Shown: piece after piece, positions 7,424 through 14,487 of the stretch
How positions within the stretch are numbered: the first letter of the stretch is position 1
Layout: each line of letters begins with the position of its first letter
NCBI GenBank assembly: GCA_024231375.1
Contig: JAAEQP010001111.1
Span: forward strand, 1-19,500
Direction: 5' to 3'
Length of the DNA: 19,500 nucleotides
Origin: a bacterium
GTDB taxonomy: Bacteria; Hydrogenedentota; Hydrogenedentia; Hydrogenedentiales; SLHB01
The notes under the pieces: model-generated
What the model was told of the DNA's origin: nothing
Seen by the model: only the letters and a program-made list of their open reading frames with translations
Database searches by the model: none
Position numbers and translations under genes: made by a program

Positions 7424-7966
7424 ATGAGACCGGATGGCAAAGGAAAGACGACGATTCTCGGTGAAGGCACGTGGCTGCGGCTCGTGGATCGCGATACGTG
7501 GGAGCATGTGGAACGCAAGCGGGTCACCGGCGTCGTTGCCATGGTGGCCGTGACCGATGCGCGCGAGATTGTGCTCGTCGAACAGTTCCGCATGGCGCTC
7601 CAAACACGGACCATCGAGTTGCCGGCGGGCTTGGTGGGCGACATTCCCGGCGGTGAAGACGAGCAGATGGTCACGGCCGCCCGTCGTGAATTGATTGAAG
7701 AAACGGGCTACGACCCCTCCGATATGCGCGTGCTCACCGTCGGCCCCACATCGTCCGGCATCTGCTCGGAGACCATCACCTTCTACCTCGCGACGGGACT
7801 CACGCGGGTGGGCGAAGGCGGAGGAGACCATTCCGAGGACATCACGGTCCACGTGGTGCCGTTGGACGGTGCTGACGCGTGGCTCGAAGAACAAACCCAC
7901 CGGGGCGTGCTCATCGATCCGAAGGTTTACGCAGGGCTCTACTTCGCCGGACGTCCGGAGGCCTAG
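7424..7966 (+). CDS. Nudix hydrolase, ADP-ribose pyrophosphatase-like
   Basis: 180 aa. Nudix enzymes cleave nucleoside diphosphates linked to another group X; this one resembles ADP-ribose/ADP-sugar pyrophosphatases, having LVEQFR (about 51-56) and IELPAG (64-69) before the Nudix helix and PTSSGICSE (about 108-116) after it. The metal-binding core RELIEETG is at 88-95, with E89, E92 and E93 in place. Between PAG and REL there are about five more residues than in the classical G-x5-E-x7-REUxEExGU box (the loop reads GLVGDIPGGEDEQ), a known type of loop variation. ATG 7424 is chosen because GGAG lies six bases upstream; the in-frame ATG at 7412 has no such site. It follows the aldolase gene closely. 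Its TAG stop overlaps by three bases (CTAG) with the stop of the convergent minus-strand ORF. Confidence 0.88.
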   Translation: MRPDGKGKTTILGEGTWLRLVDRDTWEHVERKRVTGVVAMVAVTDAREIVLVEQFRMALQTRTIELPAGLVGDIPGGEDEQMVTAARRELIEETGYDPSDMRVLTVGPTSSGICSETITFYLATGLTRVGEGGGDHSEDITVHVVPLDGADAWLEEQTHRGVLIDPKVYAGLYFAGRPEA

Positions 7967-8241
7967 CGGTCGCAGCAGACGAGTGTCACCTTGTCTTCAC
8001 AGCCTTCGTGTCTCGCCCACAGCTTCAGCACTGCCATCATGAGTGTGTCTGCCCGGGTGACCGACTCGTACTGGGCGTTTGCGGTCGATGCTCTGGGAAG
8101 GGGCGACGTGTCGTCGATGAAGAGGTCGATGGCGGTTCGCGCGAAGTGGTCCGCGCGATCCAGGAAGGCCTGTTCGCCCGTGAGTTCGTGACACGTCAAC
8201 AGTAGGAAGATGGCGTCGCGTGCCACCGTCGCGGTCAGCAT
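7963..8241 (-). CDS. 92-aa ORF, probable C-terminal remnant of a larger helical enzyme
   Basis: 92 codons reading from ATG 8241, which overlaps the TGA of the hybrid kinase gene (ATGCTGA, 8241-8235), to TAG at 7963-7965. The peptide has alternating helices and motifs such as HELTGEQAFLDRADHFA, SPLPRAS, YESVTRADTL and a final CCDR. This is the style of the last helices of an alpha/alpha-barrel polysaccharide-degrading or similar enzyme. It is too short to be such a domain and starts abruptly inside the repeat-like helix pattern, so it is best read as the 3' end of a gene whose front was lost at a junction near 8241. The in-frame codon two before the ATG is a stop (TGA), so it does not extend. 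Whether it is still translated, perhaps coupled to the kinase, is unknown. The family assignment is from general resemblance only. Confidence 0.5.
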   Translation of the reverse strand: MLTATVARDAIFLLLTCHELTGEQAFLDRADHFARTAIDLFIDDTSPLPRASTANAQYESVTRADTLMMAVLKLWARHEGCEDKVTLVCCDR

Positions 8242-9806
8242 GTTTCAGCAGTTGGCGTGAGGAGCGCGCGAATCCGACGCGCGAGATCGGCGAGTTGGTA
8301 CGGCTTCTGGATCGTGCCCTTCGCGCCCTTCGACACCAAATCGTCATCACGGGCCGACATGTCGTGCCCACTCGACATAATCACCCGTACCTCGGGGTCC
8401 ATGTCAATCAATCCGCGAAGGCACTCTTCGCCCCCCATCCGGGGCATCGCGACATCGAGGAGAACCGCGTCGATCTCGCCCGGCAACTCGCGATACGTCG
8501 CCAAGGCCTCCACTCCGTCTGCCGCGGCGAACACACGGTACCCGAGACGCTGGAGCATTTGGGACGCCACGTTGCGCACCACCTGCTCATCGTCGACGAT
8601 CAGGATCGACTCCGAACCGGTCGGGATCTCCTGTAGGCTTGAGGACCGGGACTGCTGGGTGCTCTCCCGGATGAGCGGCAGGTATACCCGGAACGTTGTA
8701 CCATGGCCTTCCTCACTATACACCGTGATCACTCCGCTGTGATCGCGCACGTTCTGCCAGACGACCGCCAATCCCAGGCCCGTGCCCTTCTTCTTGCCCA
8801 GCGTCTTCGTGGTGAACAGGGGTTCGAAGATCCGGCTCAGGCTCTCCTTGTCGATTCCTTTGCCCGTGTCGTGGACTTCCAGTAGCGCATGTTCACCAGG
8901 CGCCAGCGAGGGCTGATCGGGCCGGGGCTCCGAATCAACGTCCACGTTGGACGCGCGGACCGTGATATGCCCCCCGTCCGGCATGGCCTCGGCGGCGTTC
9001 ATGCACAGGTTCAGGAAGATCTGATGCAACATGGCAGTGCTTCCGTTGATCACAAGCTCGTGGTCCGGCATCTCCATCGCCATTTCGGTGTCCTTCGGCA
9101 GCGTGTGCGCGAGCACCACCTGGACTTCCCGCAAGGCCTGGCACAGATCCGTCGGAGCGAACTCCTGGCTTCCGTGGCGGCTGAAGCTAAGCAGGCGCTG
9201 GATAAGATCGGCCATGTGCCTGCACGTGCTCTGGATCTGCAGTAGATCGTTCTCGATCTCCTGGTCGCGGGCACGCAACAGGGCCAGTTCCACGTAGCCC
9301 ATGATGCCCGTGAGCATGTTGTTGAAGTCGTGTGCGATCCCCCCCGCAAGCTGGCCGATGGTTTCCATTCTCTGAGACTGACGCAGCTGCTCCTCGAGAA
9401 GAACCTTCTCCTGCTGGAGGCGTGCTCGCGCCAAGGCCCCGTCAACGGACCGTCGCAGGAGGTCGGGCGTCAGTTCGCCCTTCACCAGATAGTCATTGGC
9501 GCCCTCTCGAATGAGATCCGCCGCCAGACGTTCGTCCCCCTGCCCGGTCAGCATGATGATGGGCCGCTCGTCACCGAGGTGACGCAACCGTTTCAGCACA
9601 TCCAGCCCGGTCTGTCCTCCCAGCACATAGTCCAGCAGAATCGCGTCGATCATACGACGCTTGAGATCTTCCTGCGCGCTCTCCAGCGTCGGATGGGCAA
9701 GCAACTCGGCCTGCCAATCGGGCACGTGGCCGACGTGGCGCCGAAGAATCTCGAGGTCGGCCGGGTCGTCGTCGATCGCCAACAGAGTGAGCCGTGTGTT
9801 CGTCAT
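8235..9806 (-). CDS. hybrid sensor histidine kinase, REC - HisKA - HATPase - REC
   Basis: 523 aa, cytoplasmic, no membrane segment. The N-terminal receiver has the acidic group D12-D14, phosphoacceptor D59 (LLDYVLGG) and K109. A short coiled linker leads to the HisKA segment GGIAHDFNN with H159. The ATPase domain has the N box (NLCMNAAEA, about N270), DTGKG (313-317), FEPLF and GTGLGLA (341-347). The C-terminal receiver has D405/D406, phosphoacceptor D451 (LLDVAMP) and K501. It therefore receives a phosphate at the front, autophosphorylates, and passes it to its own rear receiver; no output domain is present, so a partner must carry the signal on. ATG 9806 overlaps the stop of the response-regulator gene as ATGA, typical of coupled translation; a longer frame to 9992 would only run through that gene. 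The 92-codon ORF follows with a seven-base overlap. Confidence 0.92.
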   Translation of the reverse strand: MTNTRLTLLAIDDDPADLEILRRHVGHVPDWQAELLAHPTLESAQEDLKRRMIDAILLDYVLGGQTGLDVLKRLRHLGDERPIIMLTGQGDERLAADLIREGANDYLVKGELTPDLLRRSVDGALARARLQQEKVLLEEQLRQSQRMETIGQLAGGIAHDFNNMLTGIMGYVELALLRARDQEIENDLLQIQSTCRHMADLIQRLLSFSRHGSQEFAPTDLCQALREVQVVLAHTLPKDTEMAMEMPDHELVINGSTAMLHQIFLNLCMNAAEAMPDGGHITVRASNVDVDSEPRPDQPSLAPGEHALLEVHDTGKGIDKESLSRIFEPLFTTKTLGKKKGTGLGLAVVWQNVRDHSGVITVYSEEGHGTTFRVYLPLIRESTQQSRSSSLQEIPTGSESILIVDDEQVVRNVASQMLQRLGYRVFAAADGVEALATYRELPGEIDAVLLDVAMPRMGGEECLRGLIDMDPEVRVIMSSGHDMSARDDDLVSKGAKGTIQKPYQLADLARRIRALLTPTAETC

Positions 9807-10273
9807 GTACCCTCTCGCTTGGGTGGCAAGGTCACGACATCGAACCAGTACCGCTCCAACGACTGGACGACATCCGCAAAACGGTCGAAACTCATCGGTT
9901 TCGTGATGTATGAGTTCGCCCCGAGCTCGTACGTCCGGGAGATGTCGTCTTCCCGCTCCGACGTAGTCAGCACGATCACGGGGATATGGCACAGTCTGCC
10001 GTCGTCACGGATCTGGCGGAGCACCTCCGCGCCGTCCACGCGGGGCATGTTGAGGTCGAGGATAATCAGGTCCGGCTCCGGCGATACGGCTGGATGGCCA
10101 TATTCCTTACGGCGGAACAGGTAGTCCAGGGCCTTCTCGCCGTTCTCCACCACGTACAGCGCCCCGCAGGAAGGACATTCCTGCAGCGCGCGGCGCGTGA
10201 GTTCCTGATCGGCGGGATCGTCCTCTACGAGCAGGATGACCCCAGTTTCCTGTTCGTCCACGCAGTTCCCCAT
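9803..10273 (-). CDS. single-domain response regulator, Rcp1 type
   Basis: 156 aa, one receiver domain and no output domain. The active site is complete: E17-D19, phosphoacceptor D73 (ILDLNMP), T103/T104 and K125 (ITKP). The long loop around YLFRRKEYGH and the end ALERYWF-like (SLERYWFDVV) match Rcp1-type regulators, which often partner histidine kinases of the phytochrome or PAS/GAF kind. It overlaps the downstream hybrid kinase by four bases (ATGA), so the pair is an operon; the kinase or its own N-terminal receiver is the likely partner. ATG 10273 is preferred because the receiver fold begins right after it and GAGG lies nine bases upstream; the open frame upstream to 10717 is an artefact of GC-rich sequence. 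A TATAAT on the same strand about 118 bases upstream is the likely promoter. Confidence 0.9.
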   Translation of the reverse strand: MGNCVDEQETGVILLVEDDPADQELTRRALQECPSCGALYVVENGEKALDYLFRRKEYGHPAVSPEPDLIILDLNMPRVDGAEVLRQIRDDGRLCHIPVIVLTTSEREDDISRTYELGANSYITKPMSFDRFADVVQSLERYWFDVVTLPPKREGT

Positions 10274-10615
10274 TGGAAGATACCTCACCTGGGTTTGCAG
10301 CCCTGCACCCCAGACCGCGCCCTGAAGGTACTTCGGTCCGCCACCTGGCAAGCGACCGACAGGGCGCACACCTTGCATATCCCTAATACCATTATATACC
10401 TTGTTTGTGGAGACACCGCAAGCGGATTGCCGCATTTTCGCTGTGATCGACGATCCGCGGGCGCTACCCCGCGGAGTTTCGCGCCATTTCGGGATGGCTC
10501 TCCGGGGCGGTCTCTGTCCCTTGCATACCAACACGTGGAGGATGGCTTTGTGGGCACCCCGATCGCGGGAATGACCTTGTCCTGTCTGGTTCTGCAGGCC
10601 GGCGAAGGAGGAATC
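10274..10615. other. 342-base divergent intergenic region
   Basis: It lies between the minus-strand regulator/kinase operon and the plus-strand orphan gene. It contains one conspicuously AT-rich patch (about 10371-10405) with a good minus-strand promoter. The remaining sequence is GC-rich without a convincing gene, terminator or repeat, and the open frames across it on both strands have no supporting start or domain. I did not find a convincing promoter for the plus-strand gene. Confidence 0.6.
10391..10421 (-). promoter_or_regulatory. sigma70-like promoter of the regulator/hybrid-kinase operon
   Basis: On the minus strand a perfect -10, TATAAT (10396-10391), is preceded after 19 bases by TTGCGG (10421-10416), which matches the -35 at three leading positions. 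It sits in the only AT-rich patch of the spacer and would give a leader of roughly 110 bases before ATG 10273. The long spacer and weak -35 suggest it may need an activator. Confidence 0.55.
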
Positions 10616-10927
10616 GTGGACGCCATGTTCGACCAAGAGATACCTCATCTGTACGAACCAGGACGGGGACTTCCCGAGACCGCTCCCGACGGCTCGGCGT
10701 GGACCGGCTACGTCCACGTCCGTACCGGTGAGACCCGTGCGGTGGCGATCACCGCGTCGGGGCTGCGCGTCGGACTGCGCTTCCGCGACGGACAGTGGGC
10801 CTGTCGCTCACGCGGTCCGCAGCCCGCGCACGAGAATGGCGGCGCGGGATCGGGCATGAGCATGCACGAGGGTACCTTCTACCTTCTGCCCTACCACCTG
10901 GCAAGGGCCCACGGGTTTCTGAACTAG
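10616..10927 (+). CDS. small hypothetical protein (103 aa), no recognised family
   Basis: GTG 10616 is placed four bases after AGGAGG (10606-10611); the in-frame ATG at 10625 is 13 bases from it and therefore less likely. Codon use is like the neighbours, with mostly G or C in third positions, which supports a real gene. The middle (TGYVHVRTGETRAVAITASG, then VGLRFRDGQWACRS) looks like a run of beta strands. It is followed by a Gly-rich flexible part (GGAGSG) and a more conserved-looking end (GTFYLLPYHLA). There is no signal peptide, membrane segment or metal motif. It lies divergent from the regulator/kinase operon and 134 bases before the NarX-type kinase on the same strand, so a role in this signalling block is plausible, but that is position only. 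Confidence 0.6.
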   Translation: MDAMFDQEIPHLYEPGRGLPETAPDGSAWTGYVHVRTGETRAVAITASGLRVGLRFRDGQWACRSRGPQPAHENGGAGSGMSMHEGTFYLLPYHLARAHGFLN

Positions 10928-10975
10928 GCCGCGTGCGTGGTCGTCACCGAGACGCCCGCCCAATGGAGCCCCGAT

Positions 10976-11006
10976 TTGACACGCAAGAGGGTGTTTGGTC
11001 CAGAAT
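10976..11006 (+). promoter_or_regulatory. candidate promoter of the NarX-type kinase/LuxR regulator pair
   Basis: TTGACA (10976-10981) is a perfect -35. After 19 bases comes CAGAAT (11001-11006), four of six for a -10; a 17-base spacing would give only TCCAGA. It lies in the spacer before ATG 11062, leaving a leader of about 50 bases. Confidence 0.4.
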
Positions 11007-11061
11007 GACGTTGAAGCAGGACAGGCGGCCAACTGGGATGATCCTGCGAGAGAGGTATTGA

Positions 11062-13476
11062 ATGGGACGCGTCCGAATACTAATCGTAGAGGAAACGGCC
11101 ACCACGACCGGTGAACTGCGCGCGGAACTCGACCGGCTGGGCTACGACGTGGCCGGGGTGGCCGCGACCGCCGACGAGGCGGCCGCGTTGGCAGCGAGTC
11201 GCCGTCCCGACCTCCTCCTGTTCGCGCCCCCCGCCAATGGTACGCCGGGCCCAGGCAAGGCTGCGCTGGACATGGGCCGGGATCTGGGCCTTCCCGTTCT
11301 GTTCCTGACCACCGCGGACGGCCACGCCTATGACGTCCTTCCGCCGGAGACGGGCGCGTTCGCATTCGCCCCGACATCCTCCCCGCCGTGCGGCTTAAGA
11401 GCGGGTATTGAGTCCGCCCTGCGCGCGCCATCCGAGAACACGATCCCCTGCCCCACGCGTGAAGACGACTCGGGACGAGCGCCAGCGGCCGGCGAGTCGG
11501 ACGCGGCGATCGCCGAGAGCGAAGAGCGATTCCGGTACCTCTCCGAGGCCGCCTTTGAAGCCATCATCGTGCATGAGGAAGGCCGGCTGCTCGAGGCGAA
11601 CCGGGCGTACTACGACCTGTTCGGCTACACGGAAGAAGAACTGCGCGACATCGACGCCATGCAGAAGACCATCGTCACCGAGTCTCTGATCGGCGCCCGG
11701 CAAAACGTCACCGACGGCGTCACTGGTCCTTACGGGATCACGTGCGTCCGCAAGGACGGAACCCGCTTCCCGGCGGAGGTGCGCGCGCGGAACACCACCT
11801 ACCGGGGGCGGCCCGCCCGCGTAGCAGCCATCCGCGACATTTCGGAGCAGACCCGCGCGGACGCTATCCTCCGCAGGCGCGAAGCCATCATGGCGGCGGG
11901 CGCCTTCGCTGCCGACCGCCTGTTGCGAGGCGGGGCGTGGGAAGACAGCGTGCCGGAGATTCTCGCGCGCTTGGGGGAGGCAACGCGAGTAGACTCCGTG
12001 TACGTGTTCCAGAACCACCGATCCGAGGACGGCGTTCTCCTCGCGACGGAGAGATTCCACTGGCTCAGGGGGGCAGGCCCGGATAGCCGCAGAGAGGGTT
12101 TCCCGCCCACGGACGTGCCATGGTTGGCGTCCGGGTTCGCCCGGTGGAAACAGGTGTTGGAGAGCGGCGGCACCGTGCTCGGACACGTTAAGGATCTTCC
12201 CCCCGACGAGGCCGCGTCTCCTTTGCTCCAGGGCATTCGTTCCGCGGCGGCCGTGCCCATCACCGTCGGAGGCGTCTGGTGGGGGTTTCTCGGCCTCGAT
12301 GTCTGGGAAGACCACTGGGAATGGTCGCAGGTGGAGGTCGACGCCCTACGCGCCGTGGCGAGCACCCTGGGTGCGGCCATTCAGCGCGTCGAAGCCGAGG
12401 AACTGCTGCGGGCGCAGCAGGAGGACTTGGCGTTCATCCTCGATTCCGTTCCCGCCTACATTTTCTACCGCGATGTGGAGGGCCGTTACCTTCGCGTCAA
12501 CAGGGCCCTCACCGACGTCACCGGCATTCCGGAGGACCAGTGGATCGGGAGAACACCGGACGAGCTTTTCCCCGATCTCGGACGCCGGTGCCGGGAGCAG
12601 GATGACACCGTGATACGGACCGGCGTGAGTTCGCGGGGCGTGCAGGAACCGATTCAGACCAAGGACGAGGTCCGGTGGGCCCTCACCGACCGGATGCCGT
12701 ACCGCGACTGGGACGACCGGATCATTGGCATTATCGGGATGTCGGTCGACATTTCCGAGCTCAAACGAGCGGAAGAACAGATCCGGGCGTTGACACAGCA
12801 ACTCCTGAAGGCGCAAGAGACGGAGCGCCACCGCATCGCCCGCGACCTCCACGACCACGTGGCGCAGGATCTTTCCACATTGAAGATCGCCTGCGACATG
12901 TTGTTCGACGGCGATGAGCGGTTTCCCGACGAAACGATGCAACGCATGCGCCGAATGTCGGACCTGCTGCGAGACGCCATCGCGGGGGTTCGCGACATGG
13001 CCTACGGGTTGCGTCCACCCGGTCTGGACGAGCTGGGTATTGTGCGCACCGTCTACGAGTACTGCCAGGAATTTGCGCAACGATCGGGGCTCGAGGTGCA
13101 CTTCAGTTCCGCGGGACTTGACGATCTGCAGTTGGACCCGGAAACAGGAATCAATCTGTACCGGCTTGTGCAGGAGGCATTGAACAACGTGCGAAAGCAC
13201 GCCCGTGCACGGCGCGTGACCATTCGTCTTGTGGCGTCGTTCCCCGACATCATCCTTCGGATCGAGGACGACGGAAGAGGATTCGAGCCGAAAGGGCGGC
13301 GCGTGAAGGCCCTGAACGAGAAACGCATGGGCCTGCGAAGCATGGAAGAGCGCGCCACGCTTCTGGATGGACGAATGACTGTCCAATCGAGGCCCGATAG
13401 TGGTACAATGATAGTTATTGAGGTACCCTACAAGGAGAGGCGGCGTGACTCGAAAGAAAAGCGTACTGATTATTGA
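11062..13476 (+). CDS. NarX/DegS-type sensor histidine kinase with pseudo-receiver, PAS, GAF and PAS domains
   Basis: 804 aa, soluble. Residues 1-120 look like a receiver but the phosphoacceptor position is Ala (A55 in LLLFAPP) and the Lys is missing, so it is a pseudo-receiver. Next come a PAS domain (about 150-265), a GAF domain (about 270-445, containing WWGFLGLD), a second PAS domain (about 450-570), and the HisKA_3 dimerisation region with RIARDLHD (591-598; H597 phosphorylated). The ATPase domain ends the protein (EALNNVRKHA about 705-714, EDDGRGF about 735-741, GLRSMEERA). HisKA_3 kinases signal to NarL/LuxR-type regulators, and exactly such a gene follows, overlapping the kinase end by 32 bases. 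With no membrane segments the stimulus must be cytosolic, perhaps a ligand or cofactor in the GAF or PAS domains. ATG 11062 has GAGAGG upstream. Confidence 0.92.
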   Translation: MGRVRILIVEETATTTGELRAELDRLGYDVAGVAATADEAAALAASRRPDLLLFAPPANGTPGPGKAALDMGRDLGLPVLFLTTADGHAYDVLPPETGAFAFAPTSSPPCGLRAGIESALRAPSENTIPCPTREDDSGRAPAAGESDAAIAESEERFRYLSEAAFEAIIVHEEGRLLEANRAYYDLFGYTEEELRDIDAMQKTIVTESLIGARQNVTDGVTGPYGITCVRKDGTRFPAEVRARNTTYRGRPARVAAIRDISEQTRADAILRRREAIMAAGAFAADRLLRGGAWEDSVPEILARLGEATRVDSVYVFQNHRSEDGVLLATERFHWLRGAGPDSRREGFPPTDVPWLASGFARWKQVLESGGTVLGHVKDLPPDEAASPLLQGIRSAAAVPITVGGVWWGFLGLDVWEDHWEWSQVEVDALRAVASTLGAAIQRVEAEELLRAQQEDLAFILDSVPAYIFYRDVEGRYLRVNRALTDVTGIPEDQWIGRTPDELFPDLGRRCREQDDTVIRTGVSSRGVQEPIQTKDEVRWALTDRMPYRDWDDRIIGIIGMSVDISELKRAEEQIRALTQQLLKAQETERHRIARDLHDHVAQDLSTLKIACDMLFDGDERFPDETMQRMRRMSDLLRDAIAGVRDMAYGLRPPGLDELGIVRTVYEYCQEFAQRSGLEVHFSSAGLDDLQLDPETGINLYRLVQEALNNVRKHARARRVTIRLVASFPDIILRIEDDGRGFEPKGRRVKALNEKRMGLRSMEERATLLDGRMTVQSRPDSGTMIVIEVPYKERRRDSKEKRTDY

Positions 13477-14122
13477 CGACCACCCTCTGTTCCGGGAGGG
13501 CCTGAAGGCCATCATCGAACGTGACGACGGCTATGAAGTGGCCGGCGAGGCAGGCGACGGCCGGGAAGGACTCCGGCTCGCGCGCAAGCACCGGCCGGAC
13601 CTGGCTGTCGTCGACATTTCGTTGCCGGACAAGGACGGCATACAGCTAACTCGCGAGATCCAGGCATCGGACACGGAAACCCAGATTCTGATCGTCAGCA
13701 TGCACGCGAACTTCGACTACATCTCGGCTGCGTTCAGAGCGGGTGCGGGCGGATACATGGTCAAGGAGTCCGCTTCGAGCCGGCTTCTCCAAGCCCTGGA
13801 CTCGGTCGCAAAGGGCGAGATGTTCCTTGACGGCCTGGTGTCTTCCGAAGTCGTTAGACGGCTGACGACGCCTTCCGAAAGCGAAGGCGACATCACCGAC
13901 ACGGCATACAACAGCCTGACGCAACGCGAACAGGAAGTCATGCGGTTCCTCGCGCAGGGCCTCCCCAGCGATGAGGTGGCGGAACGGCTGGCAATCAGCC
14001 GGAAGACTGTTGACAACCATCGCTCCAACATCATGCGCAAGCTGAATCTCAAGAACGGGACCCAACTCGTGCACTACGCGGCGCGACTCGGGTTGATCGA
14101 GATGGAGCAGTGGAAAGCCTGA
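13445..14122 (+). CDS. LuxR/NarL-family DNA-binding response regulator
   Basis: 225 aa. The receiver domain has D11/D12, phosphoacceptor D57 (VVDISLP) and the Lys in MVKES. The C-terminal LuxR helix-turn-helix occupies about 158-218 (LTQREQEVM, SRKTVDNHRSNIMRKL). It is the cognate partner of the preceding NarX-type kinase: the genes overlap by 32 bases and the families match. It is the only DNA-binding output in the signalling block and so the probable point where the block reaches transcription. GTG 13445 is chosen because AAGGAGAGG lies a few bases upstream at 13432-13440; the TTG at 13418 is further inside the kinase gene and has no such site. The targets are not visible from the sequence. 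Confidence 0.93.
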   Translation: MTRKKSVLIIDDHPLFREGLKAIIERDDGYEVAGEAGDGREGLRLARKHRPDLAVVDISLPDKDGIQLTREIQASDTETQILIVSMHANFDYISAAFRAGAGGYMVKESASSRLLQALDSVAKGEMFLDGLVSSEVVRRLTTPSESEGDITDTAYNSLTQREQEVMRFLAQGLPSDEVAERLAISRKTVDNHRSNIMRKLNLKNGTQLVHYAARLGLIEMEQWKA

Positions 14123-14367
14123 CACGCTGGCAATCCTCCGGGAAAACAGCGACTTAGGGATGACCACCACGGCCCGGAATCGGTTCGAGGAGGTTCTCAA
14201 CCGGTTGCCGAGGACCGGTTGCGACCGAGTGAGGCGCTGTCGGCAACATACTCACGGCCGCGGGTCGCGGCGCCGTTTCCGGCGGCCGGCGCACTCCGGA
14301 TGCCTCACGTCGCCCGCTGGCCTTTCACGGCCTGCCGCCCCAATCGCAGGCGATTTCGGCAACCGGG

Positions 14368-14396
14368 TATCCAGATTGGGCGTCGCGGAGTATAAT
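14368..14396 (+). promoter_or_regulatory. candidate promoter of the STAS-like gene and hybrid kinase
   Basis: A perfect TATAAT lies at 14391-14396. With a 17-base spacer the -35 is TATCCA (14368-14373), three of six. The strong -10 with a poor -35 suggests an activator-dependent promoter. The transcript would begin near 14403 and have a leader of about 85 bases. Confidence 0.5.
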
Positions 14397-14415
14397 AGGG
14401 CTTGTACTGCCTTGA

Positions 14416-14451
14416 GCCGCGGGCCACGAACCGTAGAGGGAGACCCGCGGC
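14416..14451 (+). promoter_or_regulatory. hairpin in the leader of the STAS-like gene
   Basis: GCCGCGGG (14416-14423) and CCCGCGGC (14444-14451) form a perfect 8-bp GC-only stem with a 20-base loop. It lies between the proposed transcription start and the ribosome binding site AAGGAGAGG (about 14473-14481). It could stabilise the message or modulate translation; no known riboswitch class is recognised. Confidence 0.4.
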
Positions 14452-14487
14452 CTACACGGATAGTAAGCTGATAAGGAGAGGCCTTCT

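Larger units (their letters stand above)
14123..14487 (+). other. 365-base intergenic region with direct repeats and a promoter
   Basis: ACCGGTTGC occurs at 14200-14208 and again at 14214-14222, 14 bases apart, and the first copy sits in the palindrome AACCGGTT. A run of GC-rich short inverted repeats follows (about 14255-14300), without a T tract, so no clear terminator for the regulator gene. The end of the region holds a TATAAT box, a leader hairpin and a ribosome binding site for the STAS-like gene. The 103-codon frame starting at 14160 is Arg-rich and looks noncoding. Confidence 0.5.

Noticed and set aside
6338..7900. 520-codon open frame on the minus strand across the aldolase and Nudix genes
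   Set aside because: Antisense to two genes with intact catalytic motifs; composition is His/Arg/Gly-rich, as expected for an antisense frame.
9807..9992. Longer N terminus for the first hybrid kinase
   Set aside because: It would run through the end of the response-regulator gene in another frame; ATG 9806 in the ATGA overlap begins exactly at the receiver fold.
10274..10717. Longer N terminus for the Rcp1-type regulator
   Set aside because: The extra residues have no domain character, cross the TATAAT promoter region, and overlap the orphan gene on the other strand.
13418..13444. TTG start for the LuxR-type regulator
   Set aside because: GTG 13445 has AAGGAGAGG directly upstream and begins at the receiver fold; the TTG adds nine residues without support.
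14160..14471. 103-codon Arg-rich frame between the LuxR regulator and STAS genes
   Set aside because: No ribosome binding site, odd composition, overlaps the TATAAT promoter and leader hairpin; most likely noncoding.
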